Source: Gonocerus acuteangulatus
Lineage: Eukaryota > Arthropoda > Insecta > Hemiptera > Coreidae
Length of the DNA: 64,000 nt
Assembly: GCA_946811695.1 (NCBI GenBank)
Contig: OX328124.1
Location: 30,455,148 to 30,519,147 of the forward strand
Direction: 5' to 3'
The notes beneath the pieces were generated by a model. The model was not told the DNA's origin. It did not search any database and saw only the letters and a program-made list of their open reading frames with translations. Both the position numbers and the translations under genes were made by a program. How positions within the stretch are numbered: the first letter of the stretch is position 1; every line of letters starts with the position of its first letter. Shown in pieces: positions 52,637-64,000 of the stretch.

Positions 52637-52898
52637 GATTGTCGATACAAATGCAAAGAATCAAATGTGAAAAGTGGTTTGTTACCTTACAGATGAATTT
52701 ATATATATTTAATCTTATGATATATTTTAATTGGACTTAATGCACAATCGTTAGTTTGATTTCCGGCAATTGATAATTATTTTTCTTTAATTTTTGAGAG
52801 TTTGCCACAAAGTACATCAGTGCAACAGCAATCAGTATAGATTGAAAGTAAAAAATGCATTTTTTCACATTCGATACTTTTCATTTGTATTAACGACA
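52637..52898. mobile_element. ATATCGTCG-ended MITE, copy 2
   Basis: Same ends (TGTCGATACAAATGCAAAG and the inverse at 52875-52898) and shared interior blocks (GAGAGTTTGCCACAA, GCAACAGCAATCAG inverted relative to copy 1). It lies just upstream of MTMR9 exon 1. Confidence 0.7.
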
Positions 52899-53269
52899 TA
52901 ACCTTTTCAAAAAAACAGTAAATTTTCAATGTGAAAAATCCCAATAATCAAGTTGTTCCTTAAATACAGGAGCTTACCTTAAACAGTCAGCAGAAAAGAT
53001 AATCAAAATTAACAATCCATAATTAATAGAACGTTAATTTTCCACCTAAGTGTCATAATACTAGCTTTAATGCTTTGCCTAAAGTATGCTTTTTGCAGGT
53101 ATTTAAGATTTAAATTATAATACATTCAACATCTTAGTTATTTGAATTTATGTAATATTATATATTCGCTTGATTTATATGGAGCTGACCTAAAACAACA
53201 ATATAAATGCAAAAGCAAATTATAACAAAATTTAAATTGAATAAAGATGTTAAGTTTATTGATATTGGA

Positions 53270-53525
53270 GCATATATACGAAGGGATCGGGGCAACATAG
53301 TGCCAAGCAACATTCTTAACAAAACTTAACTGTAGCTGCTTTATGTTGGATATTATGTGGGACTATCAGCTGAAATGGTTAGGGGTACAGAGCTTGTAGT
53401 CATATTTTAGTAGCATTTGCATCATATACTGATAGTCCCACATAATATCCAGTATACAGCAGCTACAGTTAAGTTTTGTTAAATATGTTGGTTGGCACTA
53501 TTTTGCTCCGACCCCTTCATATATT
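53270..53525. mobile_element. Foldback element between MTMR9 and CEP78-like genes
   Basis: Arms 53270-53370 and 53428-53525 are inverted copies (CAAAACTTAACTGTAGCTGC, GGATATTATGTGGGACTATC) around a ~60-bp loop. The ends ATATACGAAGGGATCGG and its inverse lie next to TATATA/ATATAT. Confidence 0.72.
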
Positions 53526-53529
53526 TATT

Positions 53530-53745
53530 TTATTTTTATGGCGTCTAGGCTATTAACACTAGTAATAGGCAAACAATAGTTTGCCAGGCTTCCTAAACAT
53601 CTATGATGCAGCAGGGGGACTTTTTTATCGGGCTCATAAATAAAATAATTCAACATGCTGCAGGCAGAACACAAAACTCAAATCTTCTTAGGTAGGAATC
53701 AGATATGCTATCCACCAAGTGGCGACCAATATATGGATGGTCATT
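53530..53745 (-). mobile_element. tRNA-like SINE with tail shared with 5S-SINEs
   Basis: The minus strand opens GGTCGCCACTTGGTGGATAG with an A-box-like motif and a degenerate B box (GATTTGAGTTTTG), and ends GTTAATAGCCTAGACGCCAT plus an A-rich tail. The same kind of tail (GCTATTAGC, GATACGCC) closes the 5S-SINEs. Confidence 0.55.
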
Positions 53746-54594
53746 GGGAATAACTTGGTAAATTCAAAATCTCAACTTTTCAGGGCAGCTCTTTATCAGA
53801 GAATTAACAGAAAAAACACGCTATTTTACGAGGTGCCAAGAAACCCACATCTTTATAAGTCTTAAACTATCAAAGATGTGAGTTAGGGATTTTTTTTAAT
53901 CTACCCATAAGCCTTAGTAGATAGAACATAGGGTACTTAACTCATTTTGACTATTTTCCAACTTACCAACTCATTCCCTGTGACCATCGATATATTCTTT
54001 AAATACATAATTAGTTTTATTTAGGAATTTTAACAACACTACATTTATTTAAATATTTTACCCACTACAAAGCTGCTTTAATGCACAAAGCCCTAAGATC
54101 AAAATAGGATAAAGGCCATAAATTACAATTTCAGTATACTGAATTCTTAAAATGATTACCAGTAGTTAAAAGTTTATAGTGATTAAGAAGTTTAATTTTT
54201 TATTATTTTAATATTATGAAGATTAACTGAAATATGGGTACTAATTTGAGGATTCAAACACAATAATTAAGGAGGAAATGCAAACGAAAAATCAGAATTT
54301 ACTACAATTGATCCAATCAGGCCCAGAAATGTTTTTACTTCAAGCCAATTTCAGAAATAATACACAGCGTAAATGGAGCCAAAGTAAGTATGGCTTTGAA
54401 AATATGTATATGGATTAACATGGGTGTATACATCCATGTTAATCCATTATAAAATAAATATGTTTATACTAGTAGACACAAGCTACTAGAGCTCTGAATG
54501 CCTCATATAAGTGAACTAAACTTATTAAAAGTAAATATCTTGAATGTTCAATACTAAAAAATAGAAATATTCAAATCAGGTTTATTATAAGAAT

Positions 54595-54690
54595 GAGGGC
54601 CTTCATCGCATAGGGTCCTGTTTCCTTGACCTTATGACATACTAAGGGTGAAATGTGGCTAACTTTGGCAGCCTGATATTTCCTATTAAA
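54595..54690 (-). mobile_element. tRNA-SINE type 3, fragment
   Basis: Plus strand GGGCCTTCATCGCATAGGG, ACATACTAAGGGTGAAATGT and GCAGCCTGATATTT correspond to the 3' body of the family. Confidence 0.55.
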
Positions 54691-54699
54691 AGGCAACCA

Positions 54700-56230
54700 T
54701 CAGCAGTCATATGTGAACATATGTATCTAAAAATAATTTTGATGTTCTTAAACTTTGCAATGATATTTCTGAAAAGGAGCAATTCATAATTAAAACTTCA
54801 TTGCAGACATTTAGATCCGGCTGCAAATGTCTGTTCGGTTTTTCCTTTTAAAATAACAACCCTTCATGCTAAGAAATCAAAAAGATAAACTAAGAAATTT
54901 AGGTAAAATTACCGAAAGCAATATTTAGTAACTTAAAGGAACATAAGTGAAAAAATAGAAGCTAACTTTTAAAGTTTAAATGAACTTAACACATTAATTT
55001 CAATTCCAGGGGGAAAACGAGTTTGCTAGTTCTTTATTAACCTTTTTGTAAGGACAAAAAATCATAGTCTCAACAAATTTATTGAATGAATTTAAAAAAA
55101 AAGTTATTGTTAATTCTAGATTAAATATTATAGGCGCAACAGTCAGTAAGATTGGATTAAGAATGTTACATTCTATATAAAAATTAAAAATATTTTTATT
55201 GCATTAAACAATACAATTAAACAGACTAGAAAAACTTACCAAATTTCAACACAACCATATCAAATCACTGTTATAATACATTTTGCTCACTTATTGGCTA
55301 ATTAAAATTGATCTTTTACATAATAATAAACCCAAAATTATTAACAGATATATATTACTTGGGTACGTAAGGTTATTTGACAGCTAGGAAACAAAAATTC
55401 AAAACAAGTCCTCTGACATTATAACCTTATGAGAAACTGGACTGAGAAGGTTACATCATTAAAATCAATGTTTACAGTCTAGCTATTCAAAACATTCTAA
55501 GGGCATAAAGCCTAAAACCTCTTGAACTAGATCAGTCAATTTCACTCTTTCAATTTTATGTCAAATTTAGAGAAAGTAATATTTTAATGAATCTAAGTTT
55601 AAAAGACATTTGCGTCAACATAAAATGTTAAAGTTTATTTTAAATTTGTACTAATTATTTAATTTTTATATTTCAGCATTTGTTGTTTCCTGAATTTGAA
55701 TAAATTTCTTGACATTTTCCTCTTTACATTGTAACATAAATTGCACCGGTTATTGCTGTCCATGTCTTATGGATATTCTCGTCGCTCCAACTCCAATAAG
55801 AAAATTGAGCCCATTAAAAACTGACAATTGTAAAGTCATATCAAGGCATCTCTCTAATATTGTCAATTTAGAATAATAAACAGGTCGGCTCTTGGATTAT
55901 AAAAACATAGTGACATCAAAACATGGAAAATAAAAAAAGTAATTTAACTTTTTGTGTATATCACCTTTATTTACTGTAATTATTTAATAAAAGTTCACTT
56001 TGATACTGCTAAAAAATTTGCCATCCACCTAAATTTTACTTATAATGAAACTATTGGTACATGGAATTATACATCCCAAAAAAAAAAAAACATATGTTTT
56101 TGTTTTCATTTCCTCAATTTACTACTTATGTATTTTTAAACATGTATTACTCAAACTGTTGAAGTATTTTATATTTATTTAATTTTTATTCACCAAAATG
56201 TTTTAGTGTCTCATCACACTTGTATCAGTT
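54700..56230. other. AT-rich DNA upstream of the CEP78-like ORF
   Basis: No promoter motif, exon or repeat was recognised. Transcription signals for the CEP78-like ORF must lie here if it is expressed. Confidence 0.4.
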
Positions 56231-56233
56231 ACA

Positions 56234-57304
56234 ATGACCTATAATATGAAAAAATATTCTTTTGAGAAAACTCTTGATGATTATGAGTTCATGAAACAAG
56301 AAATCGAAAGTACGGAGGGAACTATTATAAGTGATTCTATCATATCAGTTAATTGTGAGAGTGTTAACTTGGAACAATGTGAACAGATATTTTTCTTTTT
56401 GAAATCATCTCTTTCAATTCACTTTATAATCCTGAGGGGTAAACCAGGATATTCAATAAGAAACGACATTACTAATAGCGAACTTGTGAAAAGCTATGAT
56501 GGTCCAGCTTTCTATACGAAATATGTCTTGAAAAATTTATGCCACTCTCTCAGTGATTACCTTTCTAATTCTGAACGAATAAGGCTTATGGCATTTAAAA
56601 ATGTGCCATTTGGAATTGATTTGAATTATATATGTTCAGGCTTACGTGTTAATAAATCACTGAAACTTTTATGTTTTAAAAATTGTGATTTTGGTGATGA
56701 GGGATGTATTAAAATATGTTCCGCAATGCGAAAGTATTTTATCGAAGTACTAGTGTTTGAGAATTGTGGTTTATCAAACTCTTCTATATCATGGATTGCC
56801 TGGTTAATAAAGGAGCAATCTATGTCAAGGACTTTGTTATTTTGGTGGCCAAAGAAGAACCACAATGATTTGAAATCCTGTGAAAGGGGTTTGAGAATTC
56901 TGAATCTGAATGATAACCCATTGATTGGAGATAAAGGGGCTAAATTATTAATAGAAGCACTGTCCGAAGACAAAATGCTTAAACAAGTACACATGGAAAA
57001 CACAGGTATTTCTGATTATACTTGCAAGTTGTTGGTCGATTTATGTGATAAAAACAAGGGGTTAGAAATATTTAATACAATGAGAAATGATATCACTGCC
57101 ATCTGTTCTTTAGCCCTAGTTATTGAAAAAGTCTCTACTCCAAAGAAGAAAAGAAATATTAAAAAATCCCAAGATAAAAAAACTACTTCTTTAAAAGTTA
57201 AACCAAAGCAAGTTTACAATAAGGGAATAACTAAACATATAGAATCTATTGATACAACTGGAAGAGATTGTCTTACAGATTTATCTGATTCTAGATCGTC
57301 ATAG
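56234..57304 (+). CDS. CEP78: CEP78-like leucine-rich repeat protein, intronless
   Basis: One uninterrupted 356-aa ORF. By recall it resembles the N-terminal half of CEP78, a centriole/basal-body protein that regulates ciliogenesis. In the sequence: an acidic N-terminal region with F-F-F at 53-55, ribonuclease-inhibitor-type LRRs at about 114-138, 139-167, 168-196, 219-247 and 248-276, and the marker stretch L-N-L-N-D-N-P-L-I-G-D-K-G-A. This aligns with the LRR of CEP78 that follows its K-Y-Q-T-M segment; here K-E-Q-S-M lies at 193-197. A basic Lys-rich tail spans 303-326. Vertebrate CEP78 is about 700 aa; the coiled-coil half is missing. Beyond the TAG the frame stays open for about 18 Ser/Lys-rich codons, so the stop may be a recent truncation. 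It lies 4.06 kb from the MTMR9 start, divergently. Absence of introns could mean a retrocopy, but no poly(A) tail or flanking duplication is visible. Confidence 0.7.
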   Translation: MTYNMKKYSFEKTLDDYEFMKQEIESTEGTIISDSIISVNCESVNLEQCEQIFFFLKSSLSIHFIILRGKPGYSIRNDITNSELVKSYDGPAFYTKYVLKNLCHSLSDYLSNSERIRLMAFKNVPFGIDLNYICSGLRVNKSLKLLCFKNCDFGDEGCIKICSAMRKYFIEVLVFENCGLSNSSISWIAWLIKEQSMSRTLLFWWPKKNHNDLKSCERGLRILNLNDNPLIGDKGAKLLIEALSEDKMLKQVHMENTGISDYTCKLLVDLCDKNKGLEIFNTMRNDITAICSLALVIEKVSTPKKKRNIKKSQDKKTTSLKVKPKQVYNKGITKHIESIDTTGRDCLTDLSDSRSS

Positions 57305-57499
57305 TCTGAAAAACAAAGTTCACAACATTTTAAAAAGTCAAGGAAATTTTTAAAAAAATAAGTAATATAACCGACGATGAATGTTAAAGGAAATGTAGAA
57401 ACAGAAAAAATTGAAAACAAATAAGATTGTTTTATTTCTGATTAAAAGAAAAATTATTTTCAGGGTTTTAATTCACATGCTTAGAAAATATATCAGAGC

Positions 57500-57580
57500 A
57501 CATCGGGAATCAAACCGAGTTATTCTGATCAACGCTGGGTAGCCTTACCATTTTGCTTACTGGCAACGCTGTATGTCAAG
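57500..57580 (-). mobile_element. tRNA-like SINE head, unclassified
   Basis: The minus strand shows AATGGTAAGGCTACCCAGCG (A-box-like) and GGTTTGATTCCCGATG (B box) at tRNA spacing. The arms do not fold as a functional tRNA. Confidence 0.45.
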
Positions 57581-57734
57581 TTAACCGCTTATGTGGATTT
57601 TCTTTACTGATATATATTCAATATGTAAAAAATAAAAGAAAATGAGAACTCTATGTCTATTAACAGAATTTCTCGACCTGACTCTGCATATTAATGATTT
57701 ATTCTAATTTTAACCTATCTTTAATAATATCTCA

Positions 57735-57895
57735 GAGTTATGTCTGGTTACTGTTAGGTTACATCCCTTTTCCTAAAATATGCCTTTCCTTTTTTTTTTT
57801 TTAATGGAATGCTGCCATCGTTAGAGTGTATCAAACCCACTACCCTAGGCTTGGAATGTTAACGCCTTAACACTCACATCCCTCGGGTATCTAAT
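57735..57895 (-). mobile_element. tRNA-SINE type 2, diverged copy
   Basis: The minus strand has AGTGTTAAGGCGTTAACATT, B-box-like GTGGGTTTGATACAC, the A run, and GGATGTAACCTAACAG. Located downstream of the CEP78-like ORF. Confidence 0.65.
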
Positions 57896-57899
57896 GCCA

Positions 57900-59323
57900 G
57901 GTATATTAATTAAAGAAATGATTCTTTAAATCAGTCGGGAAAAAAATAAATTAATTTAATATTTCATGATAATAATAAATGTATAGTTTAATCTAAAATA
58001 TCTCATGACAGGACTTAACAAACTAATTTGTGATATATACAGACTTTACTGTAAAACTCCTGCAGAAGACGACACAAACTAAATATTCCTCAAGACATGA
58101 ACAAATTGTTGTGGCAGCCACATATTCTCTTACTTGCAATACTGTACACTAAACTATACTCTCTTGTTTGAAGATATGTGCCTAATAGCCTGTGGATTCC
58201 AGGCATATTACTGATATTTCCAAACCTCTGTTTATGGAAATAAGTGAATACAATTTTTATCTCAATGCTGGCTAACCATACAGGAGAAGGACTGAAATTT
58301 TTTTAGTAGCGAAACACTTAAAAATAAATAAAGTGATAAATAACTAATCTGAAATATATCATTGAATTAATAAGGGTATTATAAATAGAACAAAGGATAC
58401 GTAGTATTTAGAGAAAGATAGTAGATAATTTTTTAATAAAAAGATATTTGAGTGAGTTTTGAAGTCAAACATATGATTAATATCTCAATCATCTCCAACT
58501 AATAATACATTTAATTAAGCAGGTAATATGTAGAACTACCCTACATGAATTAATTTTGTTTTAAATTAAAACGTAAATAGTACAAATGCAATTCTAAAAT
58601 TTAAATGTATTTCTATAATGTGAACGGCTTATAGGCATTTCAATGAAATAAATCGAATGAAACTGTTTCTAGAACATCTATAAAACGTTATTAATTGAGG
58701 TGGAGTTTTATTTGAGAGCTCCCAAAAATAAAGATAAATACACTAAAATTATTTTCTTCTTACTTTTTTAAAATAAAGTTTGCTCTCTGTTATAATTAAA
58801 ATAAATTTATCTGAAATTAGAAAAAGAGGACTATTTAAAAAACATAAAAAAAAAACAAAAAAAACATGACCATCATTTAAGTTTCATATTTAATATTATC
58901 TCAATAATATATTCGAGAACAGGCCTTTGTTTATCAGATTATATAAATGCTTTTTTCCCCCTATTTCTCTTTCATTGAATTGATAATAAATATTAAAAAT
59001 CATCATCATTTCATTCGTGCTGAAACTCAAGTTGAAATTTAACTTAAACACACAGCTTATGATTTTTTTTCTCATGCTGAGGTAGTATTATGAAAATCGA
59101 TAATAATTATTTATAGAAACATTATCGAGCAAATATTCACATCTAGCCTGTTCCCTTAAGTATATTTGAGATAGTACTAAAAAAAAATAAAAACAACATA
59201 ATGCTAATATTTTTTTTAAATAGCCTTTTTTTACAATTTTTAGACAAATTTATTTTCATTTAAATGGAACAGCCGAGAAAAGAGTTTTGAAGTGGATTCA
59301 TCTTATCTATCTGTCTATTTATC

Positions 59324-59400
<77 letters not shown>

Positions 59401-62400
59401 AACTAATATGTACATTTTTATTTTAATTACAGACACATTATATTATAATATTTCTATTTACTCAAATGCATAATTGTTGTCAAGTTTTAAAACGATTAAG
59501 ATGAAGCTAACTTAATTCTTCACTTTAGGAGCTCACTGCTACATCTGACTGATTTGAAATTATAATACATTTAGAGAGATAAATAAAATAAATCCTTAAT
59601 TGAAATTGTTTTTGAATGCCTTAAATTTAAATATCCATTTCAGCATAAATATAAATTTAAGGGGAATTTCTTTCTAGATTTTGAACATGAAACATGTTTA
59701 AATGTTAGGTACTTAATTTCAACAAGAGAGGACCGATGTTCAATTTTTATCAATGATTTATTTCAATATATGAATGTAAAAAATGCATTTAATGATAAAG
59801 AAATTTGCATTTTTATTGATTTTTTGTTTATGGCTCCATTTTACTTGAGATGGAAAAGAATGTTTCTTTTTCTCCACCTACTTTGAATAAAATGCTTAAA
59901 CTTATAATTTTCAATAAATTATTGATGCTATTGATACAAGATTTTGTTTCATTGGAAACGATAAGGTCCCATGATATAAAATAATTTTTAATAGTTCAAA
60001 ACTATTTATTTTTATATTAAAAAAAATTCACCAATTGTAAAAGAATGGTTGTGAATAATAATAATTATGGGTTTTATTCATAAATGTGTGGTAACTGAAA
60101 GATACGTCATATTACAATGGCTTAACATTAAAGTATTTTCCTTTTCATATTAAATTAACAACTAATTTAAAATGAATGTTCTTCATTGAAGAATGAGAAC
60201 AGTGCTATTTTAGTACACCAACATGAAATCCTTTTCTGCTACTCTTAATGACACATTAAGGTAAATAATAGTCTTTTACGTGGAATTTTTGAACATACAA
60301 CAGGCTTCCGAATAATAAATGTATTTTTATTTTAGAATCAGCATAATTTCAAGAACTTTATCTCCTTATATCATTGCTATGAATGAAAATCAGCATAAAT
60401 ACTATGGGTGTGGCAAGTTGTTATTCAGCATTTTGGATCAGTTAATATCCTAGGAACATTGTGAGATGACCATATTGTGATAAAATGATAAGGTAATAGA
60501 CAACCAAAATATATGGAATATTTTAATCTTTTAAACATTTAGATGCAATCACTTAACATTTACTCTTATTAAAATATTATTAACAGTAGATTATCTATTT
60601 TTTCTTCTTTTTTCATTGGCATTTCATGGACATCCCAATGATTACATACACTCCACCCCTCCCCTAGCTACCTCAAGGGAGAGGTCTAATATTAACCTAC
60701 TCTGAAAATATAACCTGCATGATAGGATGATTAACTAAGCTTCCTTACTTCTAAGTTTACATTGTTTTGTGATTTTGCTGTTTTTAAATTTATTCTGGGA
60801 TGATAACCACAGAAAATGGTTAGTATACATCAATTCTGTACAGTATACAGATGGCCTTGACCAAGTGATATGTTTTTGTGCAGCTGAAATATGAATGGAA
60901 GGGGACCATGATTTATCTATTCATTTTTAAAGGGTAATTGTTCATCACTGAATTTTGACAGTAAACATACTCAGGTTGATTCATCTTTGATATAAGAATA
61001 CATGCTTTTGTAATTAAGGTAAATATATGTTTGGAAAAATATTTTTTATTTTTTTCTTATTTATTTATTTTTTTAAAATTGTGCTGTTCTAACTTGAATT
61101 GATATTAACTTTCATACTACACCTACCTCAAAAGTTTTGCTTTACTGAGGGTATATCAAAAGCTATAAATAAAAGCATCTCCACTTCTAGTAGAATGTTA
61201 TCAGTACTGTATTCGCAAGATATATTTTATTTGTGTGCATTATTTTGAAAACAGTTAATTATTTTTTATCCAATTTGTAAATACAATTAATTTTGATGAG
61301 TTTGAATTCATTATTGTGTTCTGAGAACTTCATGAAGCTAAAGAAGTTAAAAGTATGACCTCTCTTATCAGTTACTTTCAAAAGTTGTGATTCCAGTTTT
61401 AAATTTGGAATATTATGCTTGTTAAATTGTTGTGTTAAATAATAATAATAATAAGTAATATTTTTTTCATAAGCCTATGCTATTATTTTAATCAGTGATT
61501 TAACTATATTTTTTTATCTATATTATAAAGTAGAATCAAACATAAATTTATTTATATATAATGGAGGTGAAGGAAAGGACTACTACATTATAGGTAGTTT
61601 TAGATTTTTGTTTGTACATACCGGTCTAAACTATACTTGTTCTTGTTGAATGGATTGTTATTTTGGAATGGTGCTGTAGTTATCTTATCATTTCATAATA
61701 TTGTAAATTTTAATCTAAATCTGGGATATGAACAGAATAGTTGTTTGCAGTTAAATCATTTATATTCCTTTCTGTTTGAGTGAGAGATGAAACTCATAGT
61801 TATTGATTTACCTTGACTTAAAGCTGAAACTTTTACTTCATTACACATGCTGTTATTTTTATCATGACTAGGTTGAATTGCTGAAACAATATTGTTATGT
61901 CAAGAAGCTACATGAATTATTATTGGAATGAAATTATTGTCTGATATGGGCGTCAATTGTGTTTCTTTGTATTTTGAGGTTTTTACAGATTATATTTTAC
62001 TTCTATGGAGAATGATTTTTCAATTCTAAATGTTTACCTTTAAAACAATATCGCTTTTTTCAATTTTTTTCCTATAGTCATTTTTAAAATATCAGACTTT
62101 TGTTGTCATAGTTTCTAGAGATTGATTAAAATTAATGACAAATTGAGTGCGATCTCTTGGTTCTTTATTTCTTCGAAGAAACAACTTATTTCTTAAGTTT
62201 TCAGCATGATATCATAAGTTAATTACATTATGACTATCACATTCTTAAAATCCAGATTGTGCTGCAGTTTAGATTTTGTCTGTTTCACTTGTTTGATGAA
62301 AATTATTTCAGGTATATTCCAAGTTGTCAGTTTTCATTTTTTATAGTATTTTGATAGATTTTATTTTTTGTTTGTTTGTTATTCTTTAAATCGAATTTTT

Positions 62401-63255
62401 GAAGAAATTAGTTACTCTTTGATTTACCTTCATTAACTTTTTCATCTGAACGCTTTAATTGTTTATTGTTATAACTAAGAAAATCCTTTGTATTCTAGGA
62501 AAACCTCTAAATTCTGCAGATTGAGAAATTTTGCAATACATTCAAATATCTACAATTATGAAATTGGTCTTACAAATACTACAGTTTAGTTGATGCAGAT
62601 TTTTTAGACTTTTTGTTGTAATCTATAATCTAAGAAAGCATATCATGATTTTTTTCTGGTTTAAAATGATCTGCTTTTAACATTAAAACCCTTTAGCTTG
62701 TGATATTTTGTTCTACGTTGCTTCGACTTCAATAGCCACTAATATCAAAAATATTAATGCTATTTTCCATTATTTTATTAAATTATTATAATTTTATTAT
62801 GATCAAATTTAGCGAATTAGAAAAAATAAAAGCAAAAATGAAAATTAGGTTTATTTTCAGTTAATGATAAAGGTTCTTGACTTGACCTTGAAGAATTCTC
62901 ATGGTTATTATTCCTTTTTCTGATTTTTAATTTGTTGAAATAAATTATATAAAAAAAAAAATTAAAATGTACTTTTTAAAAATGTTTCCATGTTTAATAC
63001 CTGCTAAATACATTATTTGGTGGTATGTAGATTGTTTGAATGTTGACATTTAGAGCGAACTACTGCCCTCTCCCGGAGAAGAGAAATCTGAATCTGTGGG
63101 TAAGCCATGGTGTTAATTATGGGACTTCATTTTCTATTATGCGATACTTAAAAGGGGCTGGAGCTTTATTGACGTTTCTCTAACTGGAGATAGCAGCACT
63201 TCCTTGGTGTTTATTCCGACCTCTCAGAGCTTAAAACTCTAATATAAATTTAATC
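57900..63255. other. Long gene-free AT-rich stretch
   Basis: Except for the (TA)n at 59328-59398, no repeat copy, RNA gene or exon-like ORF was recognised. It contrasts with the dense repeats elsewhere and may be intergenic or intronic sequence of a gene beyond the window. Confidence 0.5.
59328..59398. repeat. (TA)n microsatellite
   Basis: About 33 units preceded by CTATCTGTCTATTTATCTA. Confidence 0.95.
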
Positions 63256-63261
63256 TTATTA

Positions 63262-63521
63262 CAGTAGACTCTTCCTATTCCGGTGTCGTCTGGACTGGGG
63301 TACAGTCGAATTAGAAAAACGCTGAATCGGAGAGTTCATTTAAAAGCGGTCACTTATTTATTTTTAAAAACCTTATTATTTGAGGATATAATAATATGTA
63401 CCATTTTTAATATTGCATATTTAAGTGAAATATAGATGCATAATTATAATATAAATTAAATTAATTAATTTTATTTATAAATTGTGTATTATTTACAAGT
63501 GCATATTCATGGAAAAAATAG

Positions 63522-63565
<44 letters not shown>

Positions 63566-64000
63566 GGCGCATCTACAACTTAGCCACTAGCGCCGGTCTA
63601 TCTACAGGTTGCCACCCTTTTATAATGCCAAGAGCACCCATTCATGTACTGGCCACACCCGGCGTGCTTACCTTTGGTGATCTACGGGAACCAGTGTGTT
63701 CAACGTGGCTATGGCCGTTGGCAATAGACAGTTAAACTAAATAAAACATATTTAATTACTAACTAAATCACATATGTATGCATATATTGTTACAATATCG
63801 AAAACTAGTTACATGGAAAATCAGGTGTTCCAGCCCCTATACTTGCTTTAGTAGAAATATTTATTTTCTTAGTAGAATCACATGTTCCTGCCTCTAAAAT
63901 GAAACGTATATGCCTTCTTTGACTTCTATTCAATGAAATATGAAGAAACAAATGTTTGGCTAGCTAGGTTGGGAAGGTTTTTGAGCAGGTCTAGCTCCTG
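63262..64000. mobile_element. pogo-like MITE, copy 2, cut by window end
   Basis: Starts TA|CAGTAGACTCTTCC and follows copy 1 throughout (GGACTGGGGTACAGTCG, AAAACTAGTTACATGG, GGCTAGCTAGG). A 5S-SINE is inserted at 63524-63722. Confidence 0.82.
63524..63722 (-). mobile_element. 5S rRNA-derived SINE with long poly(A), youngest copy
   Basis: The minus strand starts GCCAACGGCCATAGCCACGT at 63722 and ends in a ~39-nt A tail (T run 63525-63563). It is inserted in a pogo-like element: comparison with the empty homologous site at 43345-43360 shows AATAGA repeated on both sides. Confidence 0.92.

Noticed and set aside
56626..57003. 125-aa antisense ORF
   Set aside because: Shadow of the CEP78-like coding sequence.

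Overview
This is an AT-rich animal nuclear DNA window. The evidence is spliced host genes, (TA)n microsatellites, poly(A)-tailed SINEs, Penelope-like, Gypsy and non-LTR retroelements, and DNA transposons. The mix (Mag-type Gypsy, Penelope-like elements with hammerhead motifs, 5S rRNA-derived and tRNA-derived SINEs, Helentron-like repeats) suggests an invertebrate, perhaps an arthropod. The species cannot be read from the sequence.

Layout. (1) About 1-34 kb is an accessory region made almost wholly of nested transposable elements. It holds two related families of Helentron-like non-autonomous elements (3.07-5.82, 12.95-14.75, 22.70-24.14, 28.17-29.25, 33.01-34.15 kb), a deleted Mag/Gypsy retrotransposon with LTRs and target-site duplication (8.53-10.51 kb), non-LTR fragments with RNase H (15.3-16.4 kb), a tRNA-SINE split by a Transib-like transposon whose ends look like V(D)J recombination signals (17.07-18.45 kb), a MITE family with 8-bp target duplications, 5S-SINEs, and a 244-bp Penelope-like insertion made of two inverted, hammerhead-bearing terminal repeats (29.94-30.18 kb). 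(2) 34.67-52.17 kb is an 11-exon minus-strand gene for a myotubularin-related pseudophosphatase (MTMR9 type). Its 1698-nt CDS can be joined in frame by hand with all phases matching, and one intron uses a GC-AG donor. Its introns hold a Penelope-like element with inverted halves and an inserted SINE, a near-perfect 0.37-kb-arm palindrome, several minisatellites, and piggyBac-like and pogo-like MITEs. (3) 56.23-57.30 kb is an intronless plus-strand ORF with CEP78-like leucine-rich repeats, divergent from MTMR9. (4) 57.4-63.2 kb is mostly featureless AT-rich DNA. The window ends inside a pogo-like element carrying a 5S-SINE.

The most unusual object is the 1,387-bp element at 17066-18452. It has heptamer CACAGTG at both ends, a 13-bp spacer plus exact nonamer ACAAAAACC at one end, a 23-bp spacer plus a 7/9 nonamer at the other, and a 5-bp CGCCG target duplication. 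This is a 12/23-like RSS pair on a Transib-type transposon. All of this was read by eye; no alignment or database search was run.
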